DNA from: Macrostomum hystrix | Lineage: Eukaryota; Platyhelminthes; Macrostomidae | Reading direction: 5' to 3' | DNA length: 64,000 nt | Assembly (NCBI GenBank): GCA_950097015.1 | Contig: CATNEN010000001.1 | Location: 3,371,001 to 3,435,000, forward strand | Part shown: positions 11,701 to 22,271 of the stretch, piece after piece | How positions within the stretch are numbered: the stretch's first letter is position 1 | How the letters are laid out: each line of letters begins with the position of its first letter | The notes under the pieces: generated by a model | The model's input: the letters and a program-made list of their open reading frames with translations, nothing else | The model's database searches: none | What the model was told of the DNA's origin: nothing | Program-made: the position numbers and the translations under genes

Positions 11701-12171
11701 CGCTCTGCGCACCTGTACGTGAACTTCCGCTGCCTGAGCTGGAGTCTCCAAGCTGAGCTGCTCCGCAATCGCACAGCAATCGACTTCGATGCGTGGCTCT
11801 CAGAGCTGCAAGAAGGCCCGGACTTGGAGGAGCTGCTCACTCTGGCTCACTACAGCGACCAAGTTGAGCACGTGGAGTTCAGCCTGAGACAGATGGAGAC
11901 CGTCAGGGACGAGAGACGCGTCGCCATGGAGACGCAGGATGAGGAGAAGATCCGCTGGGTCAGGGAGAAGCTGCGGCGAATTTCCACTCGCAGCGGCAGC
12001 CACTCGAGTTTGGAGGATGAGGAGCGGAGGCTGTGGGTGAGAGCGCGGCTGCAGCTGGTCAATGCTGAGCCCGGTCGGCTGGTTGCCATGGAAACGGTGG
12101 CGCAGCAGAGACGGCTGGATCCACGCGAAGCTGCAGCGGTTCGCGAAGTCTCTGCCGAAGTCACTGAATGA
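5795..12171 (+). CDS. Ankyrin-repeat / Mab-21 (cGAS-like) fusion protein
   Basis: Four exons (5795-6633, 9833-9886, 9975-10429, 10577-12171) join in phase to give 980 residues. Residues 1-90 hold two 33-34-residue degenerate ankyrin-like repeats; about 184-275 are canonical ankyrin repeats ([40 protein letters not shown]). A nucleotidyltransferase signature follows: TGSYAEGW near 382 and DSDID near 402-406. The C-terminal part has the Mab-21 signature ([31 protein letters not shown], then W and PLYFKNAG). Mab-21/cGAS-like proteins include nucleic-acid sensors that make cyclic dinucleotides and inactive scaffolds. The two N-lobe acids are present; the third catalytic acid was not placed. The GSY segment is duplicated 81 bp apart. 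An acceptor (ctaatttcag) ends 9 bases before the ATG. Confidence 0.85.
7114..7181. repeat. Short inverted repeat in intron 1 of the ankyrin/Mab-21 gene
   Basis: ctgatcgcgg at 7114 pairs exactly with ccgcgatcag at 7172, with a 48-bp loop. It lies in the intron, to the left of the retrotransposon remnant, and may be part of an element end. Confidence 0.45.
7790..8376 (-). mobile_element. 5'-truncated non-LTR retrotransposon, 3' coding end
   Basis: A minus-strand frame of 166 codons (stop at 7876) ends with the zinc motif seen at the C-terminus of many non-LTR retrotransposon polyproteins: CPFC, then ENAEH, then C within about 20 residues, preceded by [15 protein letters not shown]. No reverse transcriptase is present, so the copy is 5' truncated and dead. 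The downstream flank (to about 7740) ends in a gacttgactta simple run that may be its tail. It lies in intron 1 of the ankyrin/Mab-21 gene, in antisense. The flanks 7200-7790 and 8377-9600 look like further degenerate element DNA, but no coding match was seen. Confidence 0.65.
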
Positions 12172-12727
12172 TCAGCGACGCATCACCATGGAGACGGAGA
12201 GCGAGTCCGTCAGCCCGGAGCTCAAGGTCGCTGGACTGTGATTTGAAGGCTTGGAGCTGAGGAGCAATGACATGCACCATGATTTGCGTCTTTAGATTTT
12301 GTGCTTCTGGTAGAGTTACGAGTATTGTTGCCTCTCTATTTATTTCATGCATACAAAATTTATCATTTAACTTTGGACTAGTGGGTTACTGACAGTTTGC
12401 GCAAGTTAATGTTGGTTGAAAAATGTCTTTAATTTTGTAATGGATTTGTGTTTTAATGTTTTTTTTATTTCAATTTTTTTCCATTGAATCTTGAGTTCTC
12501 CAGACAGCTTTGAGCATGTTTTTTTTCAACAGCTTTTTATTGCTCAATGATATTCAGTTCTCATTTGTTGTTTCTGAGCATTGCTAATTAATTGGTGTCT
12601 GGAGTATAGATGCTCCCTCACATCATAGACAGTGCTGAGATTTGTACTTTTACAGCTGGACTGCTCATACTCGTAAATCTGTCAGTTTGCCCAGCCACAC
12701 AACTCCAGCTGGTCTCGTCAGTCTTTT
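12172..12727. other. 3' flank of the ankyrin/Mab-21 gene
   Basis: Contains the probable 3' UTR, with T-rich runs from 12440 to 12530. No further gene was seen before the 36-bp array. Confidence 0.4.
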
Positions 12728-13412
12728 GAAGTCAGCCCACCCTGATCAGTTCTCAGAGCCTGAGCTGTCAGCCCACCCTGATCAGTTCTCAGAGCCTGAG
12801 CTGTCAGCCCACCCTGATCAGTTCTCAGAGCCTGAGCTGTCAGCCCACCCTGATCAGTTCTCAGAGCCTGAGCTGTCAGCCCACCCTGATCAGTTCTCAG
12901 AGCCTGAGCTGTCAGCCCACCCTGATCAGTTCTCAGAGCCTGAGCTGTCAGCCCACCCTGATCAGTTCTCAGAGCCTGAGCTGTCAGCCCACCCTGATCA
13001 GTTCTCAGAGCCTGAGCTGTCAGCCCACCCTGATCAGTTCTCAGAGCCTGAGCTGTCAGCCCACCCTGATCAGTTCTCAGAGCCTGAGCTGTCAGCCCAC
13101 CCTGATCAGTTCTCAGAGCCTGAGCTGTCAGCCCACCCTGATCAGTTCTCAGAGCCTGAGCTGTCAGCCCACCCTGATCAGTTCTCAGAGCCTGAGCTGT
13201 CAGCCCACCCTGATCAGTTCTCAGAGCCTGAGCTGTCAGCCCACCCTGATCAGTTCTCAGAGCCTGAGCTGTCAGCCCACCCTGATCAGTTCTCAGAGCC
13301 TGAGCTGTCAGCCCACCCTGATCAGTTCTCAGAGCCTGAGCTGTCAGCCCACCCTGATCAGTTCTCAGAGCCTGAGCTGTCAGCCCACCCTGATCAGTTC
13401 TCAGAGCCTGAC
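12728..13412. repeat. 36-bp minisatellite, 19 almost identical copies
   Basis: Nineteen tandem copies of a 36-bp unit containing cccaccctgatcagttctca. The copies are identical except the last, where gagctg becomes gacctg. Because 36 is divisible by three, a plus frame (12642-13448) stays open and would encode repeated SAHPDQFSEPEL; another plus frame and one minus frame are also open, so this is not good evidence of coding. The homogeneity points to recent expansion or conversion. Confidence 0.97.
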
Positions 13413-13448
13413 CTGGGAGAGGCCATTGTAGGTCAGCGGCTGTGGTGA

Positions 13449-14120
13449 AAAGTAACGGAATTTAGCAAGCATTTTAGCGGAAGTTTACGAAATCTCGCAG
13501 AGGTTAGCGCAAGTTGAGTACGAGAACAACTTAGGCTGTTTTTATAAAGTAAATCAAAATTTGCTTTAATTTTTGTTCCAATTTTTTCTTTTCTTTTTTA
13601 CATTCTAAAAATTGGGTCAGTGCTGTGGTGTGGTGAGATTTAAAATTTTGAATTTTCTTTGGTCATGTGTGTTTTTTTTCAATGGTGTAGAATATAAAAA
13701 ATATATATACCTTACTATTATATTATGTCGACTATTAAAGTAAACACAATGGCCCAGGCGACAATTGTAGGCATGACTGCTCGAATTCAATTTTATTTGA
13801 CATCTATTTAATTACAAATTTACGTTAAATAAAATTGCACAAATCAAACTTAGGTTCAATGATTCTAGTGCAAGCAAAAGTGTTTAAGTAATGAGTAAAC
13901 AAAGCTGCATTCCCAAGCTCCACAGCTGCATCGTGAGCTTCAACCAGGACATCTCATGCTGTTGCCAACAGCTTTCAGGAGCACCAACTCGCTGATGTTG
14001 ATGCTGTTGTTGTTGTGGGTGATGCAACTAAAGCTACAGAATACAAAATACTCCAACAGGACGTGCTGCGTCGTATCGTCCTCCAACTCGCAAAACCTTG
14101 CCGACAATGAGCTGGCAGGC
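13449..14120. other. AT-rich spacer, no gene seen
   Basis: AT-rich sequence with an atatata run near 13700. Nothing recognised. Confidence 0.35.
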
Positions 14121-14121
14121 T

Positions 14122-14538
14122 TACTGACAAGTCTTGCTGACAGTCTTGCTGACAGTCTTGCTGACAGTCTTGCTGACAAGTCTTGCTGACAGTCTTGCTG
14201 ACAGTCTTGCTGACAGTCTTGCTGACAGTCTTGCTGACAGTCTTGCTGACAGTCTTGATGACAGTCTTGATGACAGTCTTGATGACAGTCTTGCTGGCAG
14301 TCTTGCTAGCAGTCTTGCTGACAGTCTTGCTGACAGTCTTGATGACAGTCTTGATGACAGTCTTGATGACAGTCTTGATGACAGTCTTGCTGGCAGTCTT
14401 GCTAGCAGTCTTGCTGACAGTCTTGCTGACAGTCTTGCTGGCAGTCTCGCTGGCAGTCTCGCTGGCAGTCTTGCTGGCAGTCTCGCTGGCAGTCTCGCTG
14501 GCAGTCTTGCTGGCAGTCTCGCTGGCAGTCTCGCGTCA
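14122..14538. repeat. 12-bp minisatellite
   Basis: Units of 12 bp, cttgctgacagt, with variants cttgatgacagt, cttgctggcagt and ctcgctggcagt. The variants are grouped in blocks, and a block (gatgacagt runs followed by ctggcagtcttgctagcagt) appears twice, so there is weak higher-order structure. Confidence 0.95.
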
Positions 14539-14539
14539 G

Positions 14540-15506
14540 TGGCTGTGTGGCGCCTTGCCTCTACCTCAGCTGTCTCAGCTCTCTCTTAGCTCACTTAGCG
14601 AACTTTGCTAGCGCTCACCTTCAATCTAACCGAGAATTATCTCTTCACTTCATGCTCCAACACCTGATTTCGTGACTAATTGCCGCGCGGTCTCTTCCTA
14701 GTTGCCTCAGCGCCTTCAAGCACACCTTGCTACACTGCACGTCTATCGACGATTCTGCCTCCTACTGCGGGTCGTCCAGTCTCTCGAAGGCCAAGTCAAC
14801 CCGGATCCAGGTGATCAGCTCCCACAGTCAAACAGCATGTTGTTTGTGCCTACAGCGGTCTTAACTGCTCAGCCAGGTACACACACCTCCTCCATTGTGA
14901 GTCTAGTGTCTCGCAACAGCAGCACATCCACTCGATAAAATCCTTCACAATTCACAGTTGCACTGAAGTACCGTGAGACCCTGTTTGCACTGCCCGCTGC
15001 CCGCTCTCGCGCTTCTAAATCAGCACCCGCTGTGCCTCAACAGAAACACCTTAAATTAAAAAACAAATAAACAAATATTCACTAAGTCAGCAATCCATTT
15101 AAACAGAACAGATAGGAATTAACACACAAGAAACAGAATGGGTCAGAAAGTGTATTTGATAATTGAGGCAAAGATAAACAAAAGAAAACAGTATTTAAAT
15201 TGTGTCATTTAGTTGGACAGATGAAACACAAGGCACACAATAATCATTGCCAGATAAGAGCAAATACTAATATTGTAGAATAAGAATTTGACAATTTCGC
15301 ATTCCATTCAAGTGCATTGGTTCGATGCCTATGTAATTTATGAATATTATAATTGACATGTGCCTTCTAGGGTGAAATGCCACCTTCTGCTGCTAACAAG
15401 TAGTTTTAACGGACATGAAATACAGAATGGAATCGTTTTTTGCTGCTACTAAAAGAAAGTGAGAAACTGGTCAAAGCAAATAGTCAAGACATTGCGTTGT
15501 AGTACA
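14540..15506. other. Spacer 3' of PIG-T, no gene recognised
   Basis: A 78-codon plus frame (14702-14938) contains QSLEGQVNPDPGD, which loosely recalls the start of some retrotransposon polyproteins but is too weak to call. The rest is AT-rich and probably includes the PIG-T 3' UTR on the minus strand. Confidence 0.3.
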
Positions 15507-18500
15507 TCAACTACGCCAGAACATAACAGACATTAGCATTCTCTTCAATCGGCCCTTCAAAGTGTGATCATCTGTCACAGTCTGAGGATTAGGATTAGTA
15601 ACAGAAGCTAGTTTACATGCGACATTGTGCATAAACCCTGATCCAACAGCCAATACAGTGCATACTAGACACAGGACATTGTATGGCATGCTAAAGTCTG
15701 GCTTTGGAACATTCACTAGCAATGCTTCAGTGTACAGTCGAACAAATGTTGGTTCAGTTGTGACATTCTGTGACAAGCTGTCAGTCAACAATTGACCAAC
15801 TGACAGTGCAGATTGTGACAGAACAGGTAGGCGTAGAGTCACGTCTGTCGGTGTGTTGAACGACAGCACAGTCGGTGGAAGGTACAGGCCGTGATTTGCA
15901 TCCGGCGGAAATTCATTCCAACGAACTAGCTGCTTGGCGAATCGATAACTGATGCGCAGTGTGGCTCTTGGTGGAACACTGACTAACAGTTCGATCTTAG
16001 CTGGCCTGTGACGATCAACACTTTGCTGATAGTGCACCTGGACAATTGGCGTTGATAGGAAATCTGTACTTCAGCAGCTGATTGCAAGCAGACTATGGGT
16101 GACACCCACCTGAACTAAACCTGACACCCACCTGAACTAAACCTGACACCTACCTGAACTAAACCTGACACCCACCTGAACTAAACCTGACACCCACCTG
16201 AACTAAACCTGACACCCACCTGAACTAAACCTGACACATACCTGAACTAAACCTGACACCCACCTGAACTAAACCTGAAACCTACCTGAACTAATCCTCA
16301 GCTGTGACCCCACCTGAACTAAACCTCAGCAGTGACACTCACCTGAACTAAACCTGACACCCACCTGAACTAAACCTGAAACCCACCTGAACTAATCCTT
16401 AGCTGTGACCCCACCTGAACTAATCTTCAGCTGTGACACCCGCCTGAATTTAACCTGACGCCCACCTGAACTAAACCTCAGGTGTGACACCCGCCTGAAC
16501 TAAACCTCAGGTGTGACACCCGCCTGAACTAAACCTCAGGTGTGACACCCGCCTGAACTAAACCTCAGGTGTGACACCCACCTGAACTAAACCTCAGCTG
16601 TGACACTCACCTGAACTAAACCTCAGGTGTGGAACCCAGGGAGAAAGCCACAAACCAGTCACTCAAAGGCCCAGTACTCTACTCACAAGTAGCGTAGCAC
16701 GCAATCAGACTTTAATCAGAGTTAAAGTATGCTCACCTTGGTCGGCTTTTGTGTCAGATCGCCCAGACGGAGCTCAAGCGTGTGGAATAGCATTCTCAGC
16801 TGCCAGGGTACAGTCTCCAACAGGACTACGTTAATAGCTTGCTTGGGATGCCGGTTGCTAATAGCAACTACAACGCCGCCCAGCTCACTCCCGGTGCCAA
16901 CCTGAATGCGTTAAAACAATTCGTTACTTTATCACGTTACTTTTACTTTCTTTGATTCGTTTACCAAACTGATCCATCTAGATCTCAGAAGAGGTAATGC
17001 CACATCTCAGAACAGGTAATGCCACATCTCAGAACAGGTAATGCCACATCTCAGAACAGGTAATGCCACATCTCAGAACAGGTAATGCCACATCTCAGAA
17101 CAGGTAATGCCACATCTCAGAACAGGTAATGCCACATCTCAGAACAGGTAATGCCACATCTCAGAACAGGTAATGCCACATCTCAGAACAGGTAATGCCA
17201 CATCTCAGAACAGGTAATGCCACATCTCAGAACAGGTGATTCCACATCTCAGAACAGGTAATTCCACATCTCAGAACAGGTAGTTCCACATCTCAGAACA
17301 AGCAATTCCACATGTCAGAACAGGTAATTCCACATCTCAGAACAGGTAATTCCACATCTCAGAACAGGTGATTCCACATCTCAGAACAGGTGATTCCACA
17401 TCTCAGAACAACACCCACCTGATATTTCTGAGCAGTCAAAGGCGGTGGCTGCAGCCGTTCCACTGGTACCCAGGTCCAGGGAAAGCCAAATCGAATATCG
17501 ACGGAATCTCTGGGACCGTCGCGCAACATATCGGCTAAATTGTAGTCGAGAACTTTCAGCCCGCCTTGCAGATGGCGCGACTGTGTCGCGGGGTCCGGCA
17601 GCACAGAAGCTTGGTCGGCAGCAGAAGCCGAAGTTCGCTGTGTCACCAGCAGTCGAGAGCCAACAGGACCAATGGCTAGGGAGCAGGGCACGGAGACTGC
17701 GCGACCAAGGAGACTGTGTACTGACCTGGGATCGAACCAAGGAGTGACAACAGATGTGAGAGTGACTTGGTGTGTACATCTGTGCTGACTTACTCATCGT
17801 CAGACAATAAACACACACTCACTGCGCCCTAAACTTTGACCCTTAACAGTGAGAATGATATAAAATAGTTTCCAAGCCCTCTTTCAGGATTCGAACTTAG
17901 GAACCTTGGTGGGAGACGCAAGAGACGTCTTAAAAGGTAGTCCAAGAAACTGCGGTTGTGCTGTCAGCTGCTAATCTGGCTCAATCTTGGCAGGTGCTAA
18001 CTATCAATCATTTATAGAAGTGTAAAACTCACCAATCCGCTTTGCCTAGTTGAGCAACGCGCCTATCAATGACAGCTGTGAGAGCCAGTCGGAGTGCCAA
18101 GCCCTGATGCGTTGGTTTCAAATGAACCTGTACAGAATTATAAGCGGAATCGTGCAATCGCACAGCGTTCAATAACTGGCCAACACCCGCCTGCTTCTTG
18201 CATGGCAACAAGCGAGCCCAGGGTGTTAGATTTTCAGTGCAAACGCCCTGGTTAACAATGTGGGCCACGCGCAACTGCCGGGGCTCCCTGCCGCGCTGAG
18301 AAAGACCCTCGGGTCGGTAGCTCCACGCTGGCGATGTGGTCACGGCGCCGGTGGCCATGGCATTGATGGAGGCGCAGAACATGCCGGAGACTGCCAATAC
18401 AAACTCTCGCCAATTGGATTCAACCTGCGACTGTTCGGTTCCAGACATCCACGCCCAGAGCTCGGCTCCCTGCGGCTGCGGCTGTGTTGCGTAGCCCCAC

Positions 18501-20019
18501 GCGGCGTGATTCCAGTAGCCCTGACTCAGGGTCAGGTGAAATTCTGACACTCGAAATTTACTAGCCAAATCGTTGATGCTGCGAGGGAAAAGGCTGAAGT
18601 GCTTGCGTCCTGTGTGTGGGTAGAAGCTTGGTTTATTGATTTTATTGATTTTGTTTATTGATTCCTAAGCCTTGTAGATGGCCTTAGCTTTGATCCTCCT
18701 TTGCAAAACACAGAGCTACTTTGAGTAGACATTGCATATTTTATTGATACCAATTAATATTGATATTATTGAAAATGTGAAAAAAGAATAACCACATATA
18801 TTTACCATTTTTTTAAATCTATGATAAAAATATAATTGACTTTATAAAATGGTAGACAATATGCATAATTATGAATGTCAAAAGAAAAATGTATTTCATT
18901 GCTTATTACTACATAATCAAGATATAATACACAGGTACAGGCCTGAAGAAAGATTTAGTAGGACTTAAAAACTAGAACATATATTAGTTTATATAGCTTT
19001 TGGTATTTGACTAATAATAGCTCCTTATGGGCGTACTTATGTAGCCTAATCTAAAATAGAATATTTCTATGAAAAACTCCCACAAATTTGTTGTAATAAC
19101 ACAATTATTTGTTGTAATTATTTATTTGTTTGAATGCATATGAAATATTTTTAATATGTATATTTAGTTAAATGAATTGAGAGGAAGAATCTACAAATAC
19201 AAGGCAAAGAAATGAAAGAACAGTTTTTCCAATTTGAGTATTCAAAAATATGTTTGATATATATATAATCTGACTTGGAGTTTTTAAAAAAATTGGAGAA
19301 TCATACTAGAAGAGAATTTGAAAGAGGTAAGAAACTATCTAAGAATCGCATGGCAACCAGTGTATTACCTTCATCTTTGTGAGTGAAATCGATAAACCTA
19401 TGATGATCCACTGGTAACACCCAGATAATTATAGAAATAACCCAAAAAACACTACTAGAATAACTATAAAGTGAATACTTATAACCATTTACAGATGCTA
19501 CCATTACCATGTATAAAAAATTCTTAAAATAATAGGCATAGAACAACTTTGGTGGCAATTGTGAGATAGAAATCAATAGTATTTGAATTAGGCAGACATC
19601 ACTACTAAAAAGTAAGAGGTTCATTTTCCTATAGCCTATTTCCTATATTTTCCTATCATTTTCCTACATTCAAAACTAAAACAAAATTACAATAAATTAA
19701 AGCTCATGTTTGAAAGCTGTTTCAAATAGCTAGCTAGATATTTCATGGGAGATTTCAAGCATTATTGATAGCTAATTTTGTTTGTTACTAAAAAATGTAA
19801 CATGCAAATTAGCTATTATTTTTTGCATAACTTACCAGTTGAAGTCGCTTCAAAATCAAAGTTTTCCACTTTGCGAGTGAAAAGAAAATTGAAACCAAAA
19901 TAGGAGAAGCCATTGCCTAAGTCAGATAGAACTAACTCCTCAGAGAAATCTTCATTATCAACTGAAGCAGCAACAGCGCACAAGGAAAGTGTAATAACTA
20001 GAGCATTAACCACGTGCAT
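15507..20019 (-). CDS. PIGT: GPI transamidase component PIG-T
   Basis: Subunit of the ER-membrane complex that attaches GPI anchors to proteins. Five exons join in phase (19836-20019, 18033-18609, 17419-17725, 16737-16901, 15507-16037) to give 587 residues, close to the usual length near 580. Exon 1 encodes a signal peptide (MHVVNALVITLSLCAVAAS) and FSEELVLSDL. Exon 2 has the family's LTLSQGYW, GAELWAWM and VCTENLTPWARLLPC; exon 4 has LLETVPWQLRMLFHTLEL; exon 5 has PDANHGLYLPP, FVRLYTEALLVNVP and PDFSMPYNVLCLVCTVLAVG, the conserved C-terminal membrane segment. Introns 3 and 4 are mostly minisatellite and intron 2 has a degraded SINE. Internal phases are 1, 2, 0, 0 and all match. Confidence 0.95.
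16090..16632. repeat. Minisatellite in PIG-T intron 4 (about 23-24 bp)
   Basis: Units built on cacccacctgaactaaacct with inserts such as cagctgtga and caggtgtga. On the PIG-T sense strand each unit reads ttcaggtgggt, close to a splice-donor consensus (CAG/GTRAGT), so the intron carries about twenty donor-like sites. Confidence 0.95.
16983..17412. repeat. 22-bp minisatellite in PIG-T intron 3
   Basis: About nineteen copies of a 22-bp unit containing catctcagaacaggtaatgc. Copies at the left are nearly identical; those at the right carry ttcc in place of tgcc. The array reaches to within a few bases of the intron-3 donor at 17418. The caggta motif lies on the antisense strand here. Confidence 0.95.
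17750..17945 (-). mobile_element. Degenerate tRNA-derived SINE in PIG-T intron 2
   Basis: Contains ggtgtgtacatctgtgctga, ctcatcgtcagacaat and gaaccttggtgggagacgc, matching the better copies at 23587, 28992 and 48520 in order and orientation but with many changes and deletions. Confidence 0.55.
18610..19835 (-). other. PIG-T intron 1, AT-rich
   Basis: A 1.2-kb intron, strongly AT-rich, with a short tttattgat simple run near 18640. No tandem array or coding frame of interest was seen, unlike the other long introns here. Confidence 0.6.
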
Positions 20020-21420
20020 TTTATCAAGCCAATTTTTATTAGAAGGGAACTAAAAGAGTAAAAGCGAATAGTCACCGAGTATGCCTATTACTATTAGAAT
20101 AAAGTGGAAACGGACTTTAGCTAGATAGAGCCAAGACGTTGCTTTGGCCTTTGTCAGAACTTATGCAGAGGACTCAATTTAAGTGGCTCTAAATTATTAT
20201 ACTTTTGGGTTATTGCTGGCTTAAATTAAAAATAGGGAATAGTCAGTACATTCTGAATCTGTTCGTGTTATAAATGAATACACTTTACGACATTAATTAA
20301 ATAGAAGTGTATACTCAATAAATGTAAAAATTATGCTAAAAGTGCTTGAAAAACTATGTCAAAATTTGTTTCTGAAGTCGAAAGAATCAAGTTGCATAAT
20401 TCTGTACATTGATGCTCTAATAAATTTTATATTTTTGTTTTAACGTTTCTCTGCTTCGTCAGATACTTCACGCACCAAAAAGTGCTAGTTCAGTTTAGTG
20501 AATATGTTGTAAAACTCAAAGCAAAAGCTACTTACATGTATATCTTAGTCTAAATAAATATTAGAAACAGCTGCTTCAGCCTGGCCTTCACAATTTCAAT
20601 TTGTCATAACTACGCACGATTTCCGGCCATAACACGGTCGGGCGCACAATTGATCCACTAGATCGAAGGACGTACGGGACACTTCGTTTCTGGAAAAATG
20701 TATAAAAGCCAGATTTTCACGGAAAGTGCACCAGCGAGATATGAACTTCTTACGGTTTTCACATTAAATCCTTTTGGAAGCAGATCCAATTCCGTTTTTA
20801 CTAGCTTGCAAAACATGATGCTTTAGCGAATTTTGGAAAGTTTTATTTATCTTCATTTTATTTTCGTCTATTTATCATGAATCAAAATAGAAAAAAAATG
20901 AGACATAAAATTTTTCTATCTTTGCCAACTGATTTGTTAATGAAAAAATTCTACGTCATTCTCGTAATACACACTAGCCCTTATAATTGATTAGAAAGTG
21001 ATTGTAAAATAGAGTTACTCTCGAGATAGCTATTGACTGGCTATTGTGCTTCATGATAGATGAAGCAGTAAATTGCTTTCCTAAACAATTTAGGGAATTT
21101 TTTTATATGTACTTGATCGCTTATTCTTCTGAGCGTTTTTTCTACCCACTATAACCAGTAATATTCTTTTTTGACAAAAATATTGTGTCGGCATGCATGT
21201 ACAAGAATCTAATGATTAATGCGACATCAGCTTTGCATGCAACAGATAGCCTCTTAATAAGGACACCACAGCATAATTAACGATGTTAATTAAATATGAA
21301 TTTTATTTTACAGAGTCGATTATTTTTGGTGTGCAGCCGGTTGCTAATTAAATGTTCAGATAAGACACGGTATAACATACAAGTAAAAAATAATATAACT
21401 TTTTGAATTGGGACGCGATA
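20020..21420. other. Intergenic spacer upstream of PIG-T
   Basis: AT-rich spacer between the PIG-T start and the next array. It should hold the PIG-T promoter, but no motif could be assigned. Confidence 0.4.
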
Positions 21421-21469
21421 CCAAGGATTTAGGATGTGGAGTAGCGATGATTAAGGATGCGGTACCAAT

Positions 21470-22010
21470 TTAACTTAACTTACGGTACCGATGAATTTGG
21501 GATGCGGTACCGATGAATTTGGGATACGGTACCGATGATTTGGGATACGGTACCGATGAATTTGGGATACGGTACCGATGATTCGGGATACGGTACCGAT
21601 GATTTGCGATACGGTACCGATGAAATGGGATATGGTAACGATGAATTTGGGATACGGTACCGATGAATTGGGATACGGTAACGATGATTTGGGATACGGT
21701 AACGATGAATTGGGATACGGTACCGATGAATTGGGATATGGTAACGATGAATTGGGATACGGTACCGATGAATTGGGATATGGTAACGACGATTTGGGAT
21801 ATGGTAACGATGAATTGGGATACGGTAACGATGATTTGGGATACGGTAACGATGAATTGGGATACGGTAACGATGAATTGGGATACGGTAACGATGAATT
21901 GGGATACGGTAACGATGAATTGGGATACGGTAACGATGAATTGGGATACGGTACCGATGAATTGGGATACGGTAACGATGATTTGGGATACGGTACCGAT
22001 GATTTGGAGG
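21470..22010. repeat. 21-bp minisatellite with ggtacc / ggtaac variants
   Basis: Units of 21-22 bp built on tgggatacggtaccgatga. The hexamer alternates between ggtacc (a palindrome) and ggtaac, mostly ggtacc at the left and ggtaac at the right. It lies just 3' of the glycine-rich-domain gene. Confidence 0.95.
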
Positions 22011-22271
22011 GCGTAGTATGCTAATCCAATTAAAAGGGCCTTAATGCCTTGACTTCCCGCTGGCTATGCCTCTGTCATGGACCAGGTGAGCTTAATAAAC
22101 AAGCAAATAGTTCATGCGTTCGTGTGAGCATTTTTGTTTATGGTCAATGACATTGTCGGCAAAAAGTTGACACTCAAAACATAACTGAAGATCAGCATTG
22201 TAAAATAACACGAGAGAACACTTCAACCCTACCCCACAGTTAAGCATGCACTATTAATTATCAATAGGTGA

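Noticed and set aside
11286-12164. Minus-strand frames opposite the last exon of the ankyrin/Mab-21 gene
   Set aside because: Shadows of the conserved plus-strand coding sequence.
14702-14938. Start of a retrotransposon polyprotein with a 2A-like motif
   Set aside because: VNPDPGD differs from the 2A consensus and nothing downstream resembles reverse transcriptase.
19301-19624. 107-codon hydrophobic frame
   Set aside because: Lies inside PIG-T intron 1 in AT-rich DNA; hydrophobicity follows from T-rich codons.
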